Source: Salvelinus alpinus
Taxonomy: Eukaryota; Chordata; Actinopteri; Salmoniformes; Salmonidae
Assembly: GCF_045679555.1 (NCBI RefSeq)
Contig: NC_092087.1
Location: 86,663,864 to 86,727,863 of the forward strand
Direction: 5' to 3'
DNA length: 64,000 nucleotides
The notes beneath the pieces are model-generated. The model was not told the DNA's origin, ran no database searches, and saw only the letters and a list, made by a program, of their open reading frames with translations. Position numbers and translations under genes: made by a program. Shown here in pieces: positions 1 through 10,935 of this stretch (the stretch's first letter is position 1; each line of letters begins with the position of its first letter).

Positions 1-600
1 ACTTTTATGTCCGTTTTAGATTATGGTGATATTATCTATATGCATGCATCGGCAAACACATTAAAACCACTGGATGCTATTTACCATTGTGCACTCAGGT
101 TTATCTCGGGTGATAGTTACAGAACTCATCACTGTATCCTATATCAACATGTGGGTTGGGTCTCTCTATCTGTGAGGCGAGAGCAACATGCTCTCTTGTT
201 TATTTATAAAGCACTTCTTTTAAAACTACCTCCATATATATCATCATTAATTTCCACAAGATGTACTAATTTTAAAACCAGATCACAGATGTGGATTACA
301 TTAGAGACTCCTGCGGTCTCCACAGAGTTGGGTAGGACTGCCTTCAGTTCCTTTGCACCTTATTTATGGAACAAACTGCAGATCCAACTTAAGTTAGACA
401 CTCTGGTGTCCCTTGCCCATTTTAAAATGTTTATGGAGGATCAATATGATGTTGTCTGTGATTGTTTCTGTTGAATTGTGTATGTTTTGAAATGTTCTTG
501 TCTGTATGTCTAAAACTGTACATGTCAACATGTTTACACAGGGCACAGCCGTAAAAGAGATCCAGGTCTCAGTCTGTTTTCCCTGTTAAAATAAAGATTA
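1..600 (+). mobile_element. LINE (L2/Rex-like) 3' end with reverse-transcriptase C-terminal fragment
   Basis: An open frame at 7-474 encodes 155 residues that read as the region after the reverse-transcriptase core of a fish LINE: LDYGDIIY, then LDAIYHCALRFI, THHC and VGW. This order recurs in the minus-strand LINE at 44038-46436 and the degraded one at 37240-37812. After the stop comes a short 3' UTR with a GATCCAGGTCTCAGTC-type stretch, an AATAAA and an A-rich end at about 590-610. The 5' part is cut by the window edge, so truncation cannot be judged. It probably lies in an intron of receptor gene E. Seen: frame and tail. Known: the motif order of L2-type LINEs. The family name is inferred. 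Confidence 0.75.
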
Positions 601-644
601 AAAAAAAATGACTGGAAGGTTATACATACGGAGTGTGTGACTCT

Positions 645-3600
645 CTTTGTTGTTATAGCTTCCAGTTTATTCTCCGTTAGTCAGCACCTCTACACTAAAT
701 CAGTTTCTCTGGGTGTGTTGTATTAGCTTCCAGTTTATTCTCCGTTAGTCAGCACCTCTACACTAAATCAGTTTCTCTGGGTGTGTTGTTATAGCTTCCA
801 GTTTATCCTCTGTTAGTCAGCACCTCTACACTAAATACGTTTCTCTGGGTGTGTTGTTATAGCTTCCAGTTTATTCTCTGTTAGTCAGCACCTCTACACT
901 AAATACGTTTCTCTGGGTGTGTTGTTATAGCTTCCAGTTTATTCTCCGTTAGTCAGCACCTCTACACTAAATACGTTTCTCTGGGTGTGTTGTTATAGCT
1001 TCCAGTTTATTCTCCGTTAGTCAGCACCTCTACACTAAATCAGTTTCTCTGGGTGTGTTATAGCTTCCAGTTTATTCTCCGTTAGTCAGCACCTCTACAC
1101 TAAATACATTTCTCTGGGTGTGTTGTTATAGCTTCCAGTTTATTCTCCGTTAGTCAGCACCTCTACAGTAAATCAGTTTCTCTGGGTGTGTTGTTAGAGC
1201 TTCCAGTTTATTCTCCGTTAGTCAGCACCTCTACACTAAATCAGTTTCTCTGGGTGTGTTGTTATAGCTTCCAGTTTATTCTCCGTTAGTCAGCACCTCT
1301 ACACTAAATCAGTTTCTCTGGGTGTGTTGTTATAGCTTCCAGTTTATTCTCCGTTATTCAGCACCTCTACACTAAATACGTTTCTCTGGGTGTGTTGTTA
1401 TAGCTTCCAGTTTATTCTCCGTTAGTCAGCACCTCTACACTAAATACGTTTCTCTGGGTGTGTTGTTATAGCTTCCAGTTTATTCTCCGTTAGTCAGCAC
1501 CTCTACACTAAATACGTTTCTCTGGGTGTGTTGTTATAGCTTCCAGTTTATTCTCCGTTAGTCAGCACCTCTACACTAAATCAGTTTCTCTGGGTGTGTT
1601 GTTATAGCTTCCAGTTTATTCTCTGTTAGTCAGCACCTCTACACTAAATACGTTTCTCTGGGTGTGTTGTTATAGCTTCCAGTTTATTCTCTGTTAGTCA
1701 GCACCTCTACACTAAATACGTTTCTCTGGGTGTGTTGTTATAGCTTCCAGTTTATTCTCCGTTAGTCAGCACCTCTACACTAAATACGTTTCTCTGGGTG
1801 TGTTGTTATAGCTTCCAGTTTATTCTCCGTTAGTCAGCACCTCTACACTAAATCAGTTTCTCTGGGTGTGTTATAGCTTCCAGTTTATTCTCCGTTAGTC
1901 AGCACCTCTACACTAAATACATTTCTCTGGGTGTGTTGTTATAGCTTCCAGTTTATTCTCCGTTAGTCAGCACCTCTACAGTAAATCAGTTTCTCTGGGT
2001 GTGTTGTTAGAGCTTCCAGTTTATTCTCCGTTAGTCAGCACCTCTACACTAAATCAGTTTCTCTGGGTGTGTTGTTATAGCTTCCAGTTTATTCTCCGTT
2101 AGTCAGCACCTCTACACTAAATCAGTTTCTCTGGGTGTGTTGTTATAGCTTCCAGTTTATTCTCCGTTATTCAGCACCTCTACACTAAATACGTTTCTCT
2201 GGGTGTGTTGTTATAGCTTCCAGTTTATTCTCCGTTAGTCAGCACCTCTACACTAAATATGTTTCTCTGGGTGTGTTGTTATAGCTTCCAGTTTATTCTC
2301 CGTTAGTCAGCACCTCTACACTAAATACGTTTCTCTGGGTGTGTTGTTATAGCTTCCAGTTTATTCTCCGTTAGTCAGCACCTCTACACTAAATACGTTT
2401 CTCTGGGTGTGTTGTTATAGCTTCCAGTTTATTCTCCGTTAGTCAGCACCTCTACACTAAATCAGTTTATCTGGATGTGTTGTCATAGCTTCCAGTTTAT
2501 TCTCCGTTAGTCAGCACCTCTACACTAAATCAGTTTCTCTGGGTGTGTTGTTATAGCTTCCAGTTTATTCTCCGTTAGTCAGCACCTCTACACTAAATCA
2601 GTTTCTCTGGGTGTGTTGTTATAGCTTCCAGTTTATTCTCCGTTAGTCAGCACCTCTACACTAAATCAGTTTCTCTGGGTGTGTTGTTATAGCTTCCAGT
2701 TTATTCTCCGTTATTCAGCACCTCTACACTAAATACGTTTCTCTGGGTGTGTTGTTATAGCTTCCAGTTTATTCTCCGTTAGTCAGCACCTCTACACTAA
2801 ATACGTTTCTCTGGGTGTGTTGTTATAGCTTCCAGTTTATTCTCCGTTAGTCAGCACCTCTACACTAAATACGTTTCTCTGGGTGTGTTGTTATAGCTTC
2901 CAGTTTATTCTCCGTTAGTCAGCACCTCTACACTAAATCAGTTTCTCTGGGTGTGTTGTTATAGCTTCCAGTTTATTCTCTGTTAGTCAGCACCTCTACA
3001 CTAAATACGTTTCTCTGGGTGTGTTGTTATAGCTTCCAGTTTATTCTCTGTTAGTCAGCACCTCTACACTAAATACGTTTCTCTGGGTGTGTTGTTATAG
3101 CTTCCAGTTTATTCTCCGTTAGTCAGCACCTCTACACTAAATACGTTTCTCTGGGTGTGTTGTTATAGCTTCCAGTTTATTCTCCGTTAGTCAGCACCTC
3201 TACACTAAATCAGTTTCTCTGGGTGTGTTATAGCTTCCAGTTTATTCTCCGTTAGTCAGCACCTCTACACTAAATACATTTCTCTGGGTGTGTTGTTATA
3301 GCTTCCAGTTTATTCTCCGTTAGTCAGCACCTCTACAGTAAATCAGTTTCTCTGGGTGTGTTGTTAGAGCTTCCAGTTTATTCTCCGTTAGTCAGCACCT
3401 CTACACTAAATCAGTTTCTCTGGGTGTGTTGTTATAGCTTCCAGTTTATTCTCCGTTAGTCAGCACCTCTACACTAAATCAGTTTCTCTGGGTGTGTTGT
3501 TATAGCTTCCAGTTTATTCTCCGTTATTCAGCACCTCTACACTAAATACGTTTCTCTGGGTGTGTTGTTATAGCTTCCAGTTTATTCTCCGTTAGTCAGC

Positions 3601-4152
3601 ACCTCTACACTAAATATGTTTCTCTGGGTGTGTTGTTATAGCTTCCAGTTTATTCTCCGTTAGTCAGCACCTCTACACTAAATACGTTTCTCTGGGTGTG
3701 TTGTTATAGCTTCCAGTTTATTCTCCGTTAGTCAGCACCTCTACACTAAATACGTTTCTCTGGGTGTGTTGTTATAGCTTCCAGTTTATTCTCCGTTAGT
3801 CAGCACCTCTACACTAAATCAGTTTATCTGGATGTGTTGTCATAGCTTCCAGTTTATTCTCCGTTAGTCAGCACCTCTACACTAAATCAGTTTCTCTGGG
3901 TGTGTTGTTATAGCTTCCAGTTTATTCTCCGTTAGTCAGCACCTCTACACTAAATCAGTTTCTCTGGGTGTGTTGTTATAGCTTCCAGTTTATTCTCCGT
4001 TAGTCAGCACCTCTACACTAAATCAGTTTCTCTGGGTGTGTTGTTATAGCTTCCAGTTTATTCTCCGTTAGTCAGCACCTCTACACTAAATCAGTTTCTC
4101 TGGGTGTGTTATTATAGCTTCCAGTTTATTCTCCGTTAGTCAGCACCTCTAC
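645..4152. repeat. 68-bp minisatellite, main block (~51 copies)
   Basis: The unit is 68 bp (for example 661-728) with very few length changes. Variants differ at a C/T in TTCTCYGTTAG, an ATACG/ATCAG switch, and an occasional 3-bp loss (1051, 1864, 3221). Rare variants recur at fixed spacing: AGTTTATCTGG at 2464 and 3821, and the 3-bp loss at 1864 and 3221, both 1357 bp apart. That equals twenty units minus 3 bp, so a 20-mer block was duplicated. The array lies in the intron downstream of the gene E V exon and is interrupted by the LTR element at 4153. Confidence 0.97.
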
Positions 4153-4407
4153 TGTCACGTTCCTGACCTATTGTTCCTTTTTCTTTTATGTATTTAGTTG
4201 GTCAGGGCGTGAGTTGGGGTGGGTTGTTTTTTGTGTGTTTTGTCTATGTCAATGTTCTATTTTGCATGTGTGCACTTAGTTCTGTTTAGCTTCACGATCG
4301 TTTGTTTTGTTCAGTTTGTAATTGGTTGTTTTTTCCTTCATTAAAGAAGATGTATTTTTCACACGCTGCGCCTTGGTCCTCTCTTTCTCAAGAAGACGAT
4401 CGTGACA
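4153..4407 (+). repeat. 5' LTR
   Basis: 255 bp, beginning TGTCACGTTCC and ending CGATCGTGACA. An ATTAAA polyadenylation-type signal lies near 4341. It is aligned base for base with 6564-6818; the three differences are a T/G, a G/T and an A/G. Confidence 0.95.
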
Positions 4408-4665
4408 GAAGTACCCACCAACCATGGATCAAGCAGCGTGAGCGGAACCAACAACAGCGGCAAAGTAACCAGGACTCGTGGACATGGGAGGATGTATTGG
4501 ATGGCAAGGGTTGCTACACATGGGAGGAGATCCGAGCTGGAAGAGATCGCCTCCCATGGGAACAGCTGGAGGCGATTAGGAGAGCAGAGGCAACCGGAGA
4601 GAGGAACCGGAGTTATGAGGGTACGTGACTAGCAAGGAAGCCTGTGAGTAAACCCCAGAAATTTC

Positions 4666-6552
4666 TTGGGGGGGCTTAAAGGGAGAGTGGCGAAGTCAGG
4701 TAGGAGACCTGCGCCTACTCCTTGTACTTACCGTGGAGAGCGAGAGTACGGGCAGACACTGTGTTACGCAGTAGAGCGCATGGTGTTTCCTGTACGCGTG
4801 CATAGCCCGGTTCGGTACATTCCAGCTCCACGTATCGGCCGGGCTAGATTGAGCGTTGAGCCGGATGTCATGAAGCCGGCCCAACGCATCTGGCCACCAG
4901 TGCGTCTCCTCGGGCCGGCGTACATGGCACCAGCCTTATGCATGGTGTCTCCTGTTCGCCTACATAGCCCGGTGCGGGTTATTCCACCTCCCCGCACTGG
5001 TCGGGCGACGGGGAGCATACAACCAGGTAAGGTTGGGCAGGCTCAGTGCTCAAGGGAGCCAGTACGCCTGCACGGTCCGGTATTTCCGGCGCCATCTCCC
5101 CGCTCCAGGCCAGTACCACCAGTGCCTACACCACGCACCAGGCTTCCAGTGCGTCTCCAGAGCCCTGTTCATCCTCCACGCACTAGCCCTATGGTGCGTG
5201 TCTCCAGTCCAGTACCACCAGTGCCTACACCACGCACCAAGCCTCCTGTGTATCTCCAGAGCCCTGTACGCACTGTCCCTTCTCCCCGTACTCGCCCTGA
5301 TGTGCGTGCCCTCAGCCCAGTACCACCAGTGCTGGTACCACGCACCAGGCCTATAGTACGCCTTGAGAGTCCAGTGTGCCCTGTTGTTGTTCCCCGCACT
5401 AGCCTGAAGGTGCGTGTCCTTAGCCCGGTACCTCCAGTTCCGGCACCACGCACCAGGCCTACAGTGCGTCTCAGCCGGCCAGAGTCTGAAGTCTGCCCAG
5501 TGGCGCCTGAACTGCCCGTCTGCCCAACGGCGCCTGAACTGCCCGTCTGCCCAATGGCCCCTGAACTGCCTGTCTGCCCAACGCCGTCTGAACTGTCCGT
5601 CTGCCAAGCGCCGCATGAACTGCCCGTCTGTATTGAACCTTCAAAGCCGCCCGTCTGCCATGAGCCTGCAAAGCCGCCCGTCTGCCATGAGCCTACAGAG
5701 CCGTCCGCCAGACAGGAGCCGCTAGAGCCTTCCGCCAGACAGGAGCCTCTAGAGCCTTCCGCCAGACCGGATCAGCCAGAGCCTTCCGCCAGACCGGATC
5801 AGCCAGAGCCTTCCGCCAGACCGGATCAGCCAGAGCCTTCTGCCAGACCGGATCAGCCAGAGCCTTCCGCCAGACAGGAGCAGCCAGAGCCTTCCGCCAG
5901 ACCGGATCAGCCAGAGCCGTCAGCCAGCCATGACCAGCCAGAGCCGTCAGCCAGCCATGACCAGCCAGAGCCGTCATCCAGCCATGACCAGCCAGAGCCG
6001 TCATCCAGCCAGGATCCGCCAAAGCCGTCATCCAGCCAGGATCCGCCAGAGCCGTCATCCAGCCAGGATCCGCCAGAGCCGTCATCCAGCCAGGATCCGC
6101 CAGAGCCGTCATCCAGCCAGGATCCGCCAGAGCCAGCCAGCCAGGATCCGCCAGAGCCAGCCAGCCAGGATCCGCCAGCCAGCCAGGATCCGCCAGCCAG
6201 TCCGGTGCTGTCCCTCAGTCCGGAGCTGCCGTCCCTCAGTCCGGAGCTGCCCCTTATCCTGGTGCTGCCCCTTATCCTGGTGCTGCCCCTTATCCTGGTG
6301 CTGCCCCTTAGTCCGGTGCTGCCCCTTAGTCCGGTGCTGCCCCTTAGTCCGGTGCTGCCACTTAGTCCGGTGCTGCCCCTTAATCCAGTGGGGTTAATTT
6401 GGAGGGTGGTCATTTGGAGGAGGCTACGAAAGCGGGTAGTGACTATGGTGGGGTGGGGACCACGACCAGCACCAGAGCCGCCACCGTGGACAGACGCCCA
6501 CCCAGACCCTCCCCTAGACTTTATGCTGGTGCGCACGGAGTTCGCACCTTAA
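4666..6552 (+). CDS. Proline-rich repetitive protein of LTR element
   Basis: The 628-residue frame fills the element interior and stops just before the polypurine tract. The first part repeats a motif like SPVPPVPTPRTRP about ten times. The middle repeats PELPVCP and then PSARPDQPE and PSSSQDPPE cassettes. The end repeats LPLSPVLPL before a short unique tail. There is no signal peptide, zinc knuckle or protease motif. The ATG at 4666 is only the first in frame, and the true start could be upstream through a short spliced or frameshifted leader (the frame at 4408-4628 is rich in W, E and R). It may be a degenerate gag-like or accessory product; the function is unknown. The internal nucleotide repeats explain the open antisense frames. 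Confidence 0.6.
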   Translation: MGGLKGRVAKSGRRPAPTPCTYRGEREYGQTLCYAVERMVFPVRVHSPVRYIPAPRIGRARLSVEPDVMKPAQRIWPPVRLLGPAYMAPALCMVSPVRLHSPVRVIPPPRTGRATGSIQPGKVGQAQCSREPVRLHGPVFPAPSPRSRPVPPVPTPRTRLPVRLQSPVHPPRTSPMVRVSSPVPPVPTPRTKPPVYLQSPVRTVPSPRTRPDVRALSPVPPVLVPRTRPIVRLESPVCPVVVPRTSLKVRVLSPVPPVPAPRTRPTVRLSRPESEVCPVAPELPVCPTAPELPVCPMAPELPVCPTPSELSVCQAPHELPVCIEPSKPPVCHEPAKPPVCHEPTEPSARQEPLEPSARQEPLEPSARPDQPEPSARPDQPEPSARPDQPEPSARPDQPEPSARQEQPEPSARPDQPEPSASHDQPEPSASHDQPEPSSSHDQPEPSSSQDPPKPSSSQDPPEPSSSQDPPEPSSSQDPPEPSSSQDPPEPASQDPPEPASQDPPASQDPPASPVLSLSPELPSLSPELPLILVLPLILVLPLILVLPLSPVLPLSPVLPLSPVLPLSPVLPLNPVGLIWRVVIWRRLRKRVVTMVGWGPRPAPEPPPWTDAHPDPPLDFMLVRTEFAP

Positions 6553-6563
6553 GGGGGGGGTTA

Positions 6564-6818
6564 TGTCACGTTCCTGACCTATTGTTCCTTTTTCTTTTAT
6601 GTATTTAGTTGGTCAGGGCGTGAGTTGGGGTGGGTTGTTTTTTGTGTGTTTTGTCTATGTCAATGTTCTATGTTGCATGTGTGCACTTAGTTCTGTTTAG
6701 CTTCACGATCGTTTGTTTTGTTCATTTTGTAATTGGTTGTTTTTTCCTTCATTAAAGAAGATGTATTTTTCACGCGCTGCGCCTTGGTCCTCTCTTTCTC
6801 AAGAAGACGATCGTGACA
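6564..6818 (+). repeat. 3' LTR
   Basis: 255 bp. It is preceded by the G-rich polypurine tract and followed by the TCTAC target duplicate, after which the 68-bp minisatellite resumes. Confidence 0.95.
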
Positions 6819-6915
6819 TCTACACCAAATCAGTTTCTCTGGGTGTGTTGTTATAGCTTCCAGTTTATTCTCCGTTAGTCAGCACCTCTACAGTAAATCA
6901 GTTTCTCTGGGTGTG
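6819..6915. repeat. 68-bp minisatellite, remainder after LTR insertion
   Basis: About one and a half units of the same array continue after the element and stop at GTGTGCGCCAGC. Confidence 0.9.
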
Positions 6916-7016
6916 CGCCAGCTCATTACTTTTAATAGATTAATACAAATCAAGACCATTTCCAGACCTAAAGGGACAATGAAGATTAAACAGAACATCA
7001 GACAATAGAATGTTAC

Positions 7017-7361
7017 CTGTGACAGACAGAGTGACTCCAGGATCACCAGTATATTTCCCTCCGGTCTGATCTGTTAATAGTCTGAACCAATACGTAGCTG
7101 AGTCCCTCTCTCTCAGATCTGTGATTCTCAGGGTGTGGCCATTCTTCATGTCTCTATGGTACGTCACACGTCCTTTATAGTCTGGGTCATCTAACAGACT
7201 CACAGGATTCCCCCCTGCATAATTTTTTGTGAACCAGAAGGTAGTTGTTACTGTACCACTGGGATATGTGTAAGAGCAGGAAAGCTCCACTGTTGACCCC
7301 TTCAAGGTACAGATACTCTGAGTGGTGTATGTAACACTCCAGCCAATCTCCCCCAGTACCA
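7017..7361 (-). CDS. Gene E exon 2, V-set Ig domain
   Basis: The acceptor is TGTGTTTCAG and the donor CACAG|GTAACA. 115 codons, phase 1-1. It is the same size as the first V exon of gene C (345 bp). Confidence 0.85.
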
Positions 7362-7698
7362 CTGAAACACAGTTAGACATCACAAGCACGTTACATTAAG
7401 TTCAAGGTCTTTTGACTCACACTAACACTTGCTAGTGTTGCTGAGTTGAGACATTGATACTCTTTGGTTGAGTGTGAATGGAAACCACAGAAAAGCTTCA
7501 CTCAGTGAGGTGTGAAAAGCAACTGTTTAAAGTGAAGTGGAGACGCCAAATGTGTCGCCAGTAGAACATAAAAATGGTTATGCTTTTAGAATTGTCTGCA
7601 GTTTGACAAACCGCGCAACTAAAAGATAAGAATGAGACCATACCTGCCACAGACCAGAGAAAGACCAACAACACACTTCCTGCTGTTCTCAAGGACAT
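7017..7698 (-). CDS. Siglec/CD22-like Ig receptor gene E, 5' part (signal and first V exon)
   Basis: Two exons are visible: 7644-7698 (18 codons plus one base, MSLRTAGSVLLVFLWSVA, signal peptide, donor GTATGG) and 7017-7361 (345 bp, phase 1 at both ends, donor GTAACA). The V-set domain has the two front cysteines (SICTLKG and ELSCSYTYP), then FWFTK, DDPDYKGRVTY, ITDLRERDSATYWFRLL. In Siglecs the YxFR arginine contacts sialic acid, and here it is present. The start is the ATG matching the paralogues at 21455 and 60490. Transcription runs left, so the remaining exons lie beyond base 1; the downstream intron holds the 68-bp array. It is open as far as seen. The lectin role is inferred from family resemblance only. 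Confidence 0.8.
7644..7698 (-). CDS. Gene E exon 1, signal peptide
   Basis: A hydrophobic leader follows the ATG at 7698. The 55-bp length and donor site are identical in genes D and C. Confidence 0.85.
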
Positions 7699-7713
7699 TG
7701 TTGCATCTCCCAC

Positions 7714-7999
7714 CCTGCAGTCTTAGAAACATAAACAACAACTCACTCTATAGCTGGTGAATAACTCCACCTGATACATTGAAGTATAAACTGTAAATGG
7801 GGTCCAGGGCCTCATTACTGAAAATGAACCAGGCTCATGTTGTGTTTTGTTGTATTGTGCTATATGGTTGTCTATGGGAATACTGTCTGTCTGTAAGTCT
7901 ATTGCACTGTGTATGTAATGTGTGTGATGTGTTCCATGTCTGTCTACATCTGTCTCTTTAAGATTACATGTTGTTTGATGCAAAAAATACTTTCTTAAC
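7714..7999 (-). promoter_or_regulatory. Conserved proximal 5' flank of gene E
   Basis: This block aligns closely with 21471-21760 and 60506-60675, the same position in genes D and C. It covers the probable 5' UTR and proximal promoter. No clear TATA box was found. Its conservation between paralogues could simply reflect recent duplication. Confidence 0.5.
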
Positions 8000-9351
8000 T
8001 TCTTATGGCTGCAGGGGCAGTATTGAGTAGCTTGGATGAAAGGTGCCCAGAGGTTCCCAGAGGTAACGGCCTGCTCCTCAGTTCCAGTTGCTAATATATG
8101 CATATTATTATATTGGTAGAAAACACCCTGAAGTTTCTAAAACTGTTTGGATGATGTCTGTGAGTATAACAGAACTCATATGGCAGGCAAAAACCTGAGA
8201 AGAAATCCAAACAGGAAGTGGGAATTCTGAGGTTGGTCAATTTTCAACTCAGCCCCTATTGAATATACAGTGGGATATGGATCTGTTTGCACTTCCTATG
8301 GCTTCAACTAGATGTCAACAGTCTATAGAACCACAGGCTGCTACTGTGATGTGAAGCCAGATGGGAGCTGTTTGAGTCAGTGGTCTGGCAGAGAGCCAGG
8401 TCCTGGTCATGCGCATTTCACATGATCGCGACCTGCGTTCCATTGCTTCTCTACAGACAAAGGAATTCTCCAGTTGGAACGTTATTGAATATTTATGATA
8501 ACATCCTAAAGATTGATTCTATACTTAGTTTGACAAGTTTCTTCGACCTGTAATATAACTTTTTGAAGTTTTCGTCCGACGTTCGGGTGGACCTGCATGA
8601 GCGTTTGGATTTGTGTACTAAACTCATTATCGAACAAAACAAACAGTTATTGTGGAACTAGGATTCCTAGGAGTGCATTCTGATGAAGATCATCAAAGGT
8701 AAGGGAATATTTATAATATAATTTCTGATTTCTGTTGACTCCAACATGGCGGAAAATGTGTATATTTTTTCTGAGCGCCGTCTCAGATTATTGCATGGTT
8801 TGCTTTTTAAGAACAAGTGTATCTTTATTTATATGTAAGACATGTATCTTTCATCAAAGTTTATGATGAGTATTTATGTTATTTGTCCTGGCTCTCTGCA
8901 ATTTCTCCGGATATTTTGGAGGCATTTCTGAACATGGCGCCAATGTAAACGGAGGTTTTTGGATATAAATATGAACTTAATCGAACAAGACATATATGTA
9001 TTGTGTAAGATGAAGTCCAATGAATGTCATCTGATGAAGATCATCAAAGGTTAGTGATGAATTTTATCTCTATTTGTGCTTTTTGTGACTCCTCTCTTTG
9101 GCTGGAAAAATGGCAGAATTTTTCTGTGACTTGGCGGTGACCTAACATAATCGTTTGTGGTGCTTTCGCTGTAAAGCCTATTTGAAATCGGACACATTGG
9201 TGGGATTAACAAGATCACCTTAAAAATGGTATAAGACACATGTATGTTTGAGGAATTTTAATTATGAGATTTCTGTTGTTTGAATTTGGCGCCCTGCACA
9301 TTCACTGGCTGTTGTCATATCATACCGTTAACGGGATTGCAGCCATAAGAA
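8000..9351. mobile_element. DNA-transposon-like element with TTCTTATGGCTGCA terminal inverted repeats
   Basis: The left end TTCTTATGGCTGCA (from 8000) is the inverse of the right end TGCAGCCATAAGAA (9338-9351). The paralogous flank of gene D (21730-21775) runs straight through this point without the 1.35 kb, giving an empty site. There is no transposase frame. A short stretch around GATGAAGATCATCAAAGG occurs twice inside (about 8682 and 9030). The target duplication is not clear, so the superfamily is left open. Confidence 0.7.
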
Positions 9352-9440
9352 AATAAAGTCATCATAATCATCATCATATTCAACAACAACAACAACAATC
9401 ATTTTTTGAGCAGATCTGTTGTACTGTAAACATACAAAAC

Positions 9441-10935
9441 TAGGCGTATGTCGCGCGTCACTACTTCACACCAGAGCCATTTGAACATTTACTTTTTTTT
9501 AATCAAAATGTGTTTTTGGACAGAAATGTTCTGGAACATGTGAACTTTATGGGCCGTAATAACAAACTTGTATGCCATCTGTAAATACGAATACATTTTT
9601 AAATTAGGAGCCTACTTTGTTTCGCCACAGAAAAAGTGGGCAAACTTCCCGCTAGCCATGATTGGCTGAGATAATGAATGGGCTGGATATGCCGAGAGAT
9701 GAGTTTGGATTGGTCTGCCATGTAGCTGGTTTCTGTCTATTTGAGCTGCTCAGTATGTGTAGGTAATCCTTTCCAACGCAGATTTTTTGAAAGATATCAC
9801 GTAGTAGAACTGCATAAGTGTTGCTCTCCACTTTCTGTAGGACCAAGTTTTGAAATAAGTGGAATTGGAGTATGATAGCTAAGGGAATGGAGAAAACACC
9901 TGTCTCCGGATTACATCTTCAAACGAAGGGCAACCATGGCATCCGTGACAGCGAGGTAGAAGTGTGCATCCATGAATACGGGTAAGTATGTCTAGCTAGC
10001 TACATTTTCAGATATTACACATTTCTCATTTTCTCAAAAAGTTGTTTTCATTTCAAGATAAATTGTACTGTTAGCTAGCTAGCTAATTTTAACTGGCTGG
10101 CTCGCTTGCTAACATTACATGTATGATCTGTGTATTAATATTATTCATATCTCAGAACCATTTGCTTAGCTAGTTATCGCCTAATGATAGCTAGCTAACA
10201 CTGAACCTGGTTGGTTAGCTACCTGCAGATTCATGCAGGGTAGTAATGTCATGAGTTGGGATTATGGTTAGTCGTTAGCTACATGTCTTAACAAAAGACT
10301 CCACCATGCAAGTAACCATTTCAATAGAATGTTAATGAGGTCACTGCGAAAACTGTTAATAGACATAGCTGGTAAATTTGCTCTAGCAATCTGCTCCGAT
10401 TTCAGAGCACTCTCATCTGAGGGTACCAGGGTGCAGAATAAATGACGAATTTTCGAACGCTCAACACCTGTTGAATATGGCCGATGTCATTAAACATTGG
10501 CAAAAAAGTGGAATTCAATTGTTGCCAGCAGCACAGTTGCAGTCACCAACATAAAACATAAACATAAAAACAGCCTAACCAGCTTAGTAGGGCGAGTAAA
10601 TGTCTGGAAGTAGCTAGCCAACGTTAGCCTGTTAGCTTGGGTGCTTGACTGCTGTTGTTAGGACAGAACACTCGGATCAACTCTTAAAGAAGGTGGATCT
10701 AAAACAATACTGAATGAGTGTAGATAAAAAAAGAGCTCTCCAGTAGGTGTACCAAAATATTCAAATGCCATTTTCTCAAAAGTGAGGTTCCAAGTTTATC
10801 AACTTTTCAAAGCAGAATTACTTTCCCATTGTTCCACAACTGCAGTGTATTATATGTCATTTTCTAGCTCCGAGTTTGCACTTTTATCCAATATAAAAAT
10901 ACATAATTTCAAGACCGAATTGAGCTGGTCGATTT
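9441..10935. other. Segment absent from paralogous flank; carries candidate promoter and first exon
   Basis: The gene D flank joins the equivalents of 9440 and 10936 directly (about 21830), so about 1.5 kb is extra here. It contains two inverted CCAAT boxes (ATTGG at about 9661 and 9710), the candidate exon at 9872-9981, and a downstream stretch rich in GCTAGC/TTAGCTA. No terminal repeats were recognised. Confidence 0.5.
9872..9981 (+). other. Candidate first coding exon of unrecognised cellular gene
   Basis: The ATG at 9872 opens 36 codons plus two bases, with a second ATG at codon 6, and ends at a consensus donor G|GTAAGTATG. The encoded start is MIAKGMEKTPVSGLHL and the end is EVEVCIHEYG. 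Two CCAAT-type boxes lie 150-210 bp upstream with no TATA box, as in housekeeping promoters. No continuing exon was found on the plus strand. It may be a captured gene 5' end carried in a repeat, or chance; I do not recognise the protein. Confidence 0.35.

Larger units (their letters stand above)
4153..6818 (+). mobile_element. LTR retrotransposon, non-autonomous, with proline-rich ORF
   Basis: Two 255-bp LTRs, TGTCACG...GTGACA, flank a 2.16-kb interior. The 5-bp target duplication TCTAC is present at 4148-4152 and 6819-6823, and the interrupted sequence is the 68-bp minisatellite unit. The LTRs differ at three positions that I can see, so the insertion is young. A G-rich polypurine tract (6551-6560) precedes the 3' LTR. 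No reverse transcriptase, integrase or protease motifs are visible; the interior holds only the Pro-rich frame (4666-6552) and a short frame ending at 4628. It is probably mobilised by a related autonomous element. No primer-binding site was matched to a tRNA. Confidence 0.93.

Noticed and set aside
4302-4628. 108-residue frame crossing the 5' LTR boundary
   Set aside because: It starts inside the LTR and contains LTR-encoded residues. Perhaps a leader of the Pro-rich product, but no support as an independent gene.
7723-8103. 126-residue minus-strand frame upstream of gene E
   Set aside because: It covers the conserved 5' flank and the TIR element. The paralogous flank has no matching frame.
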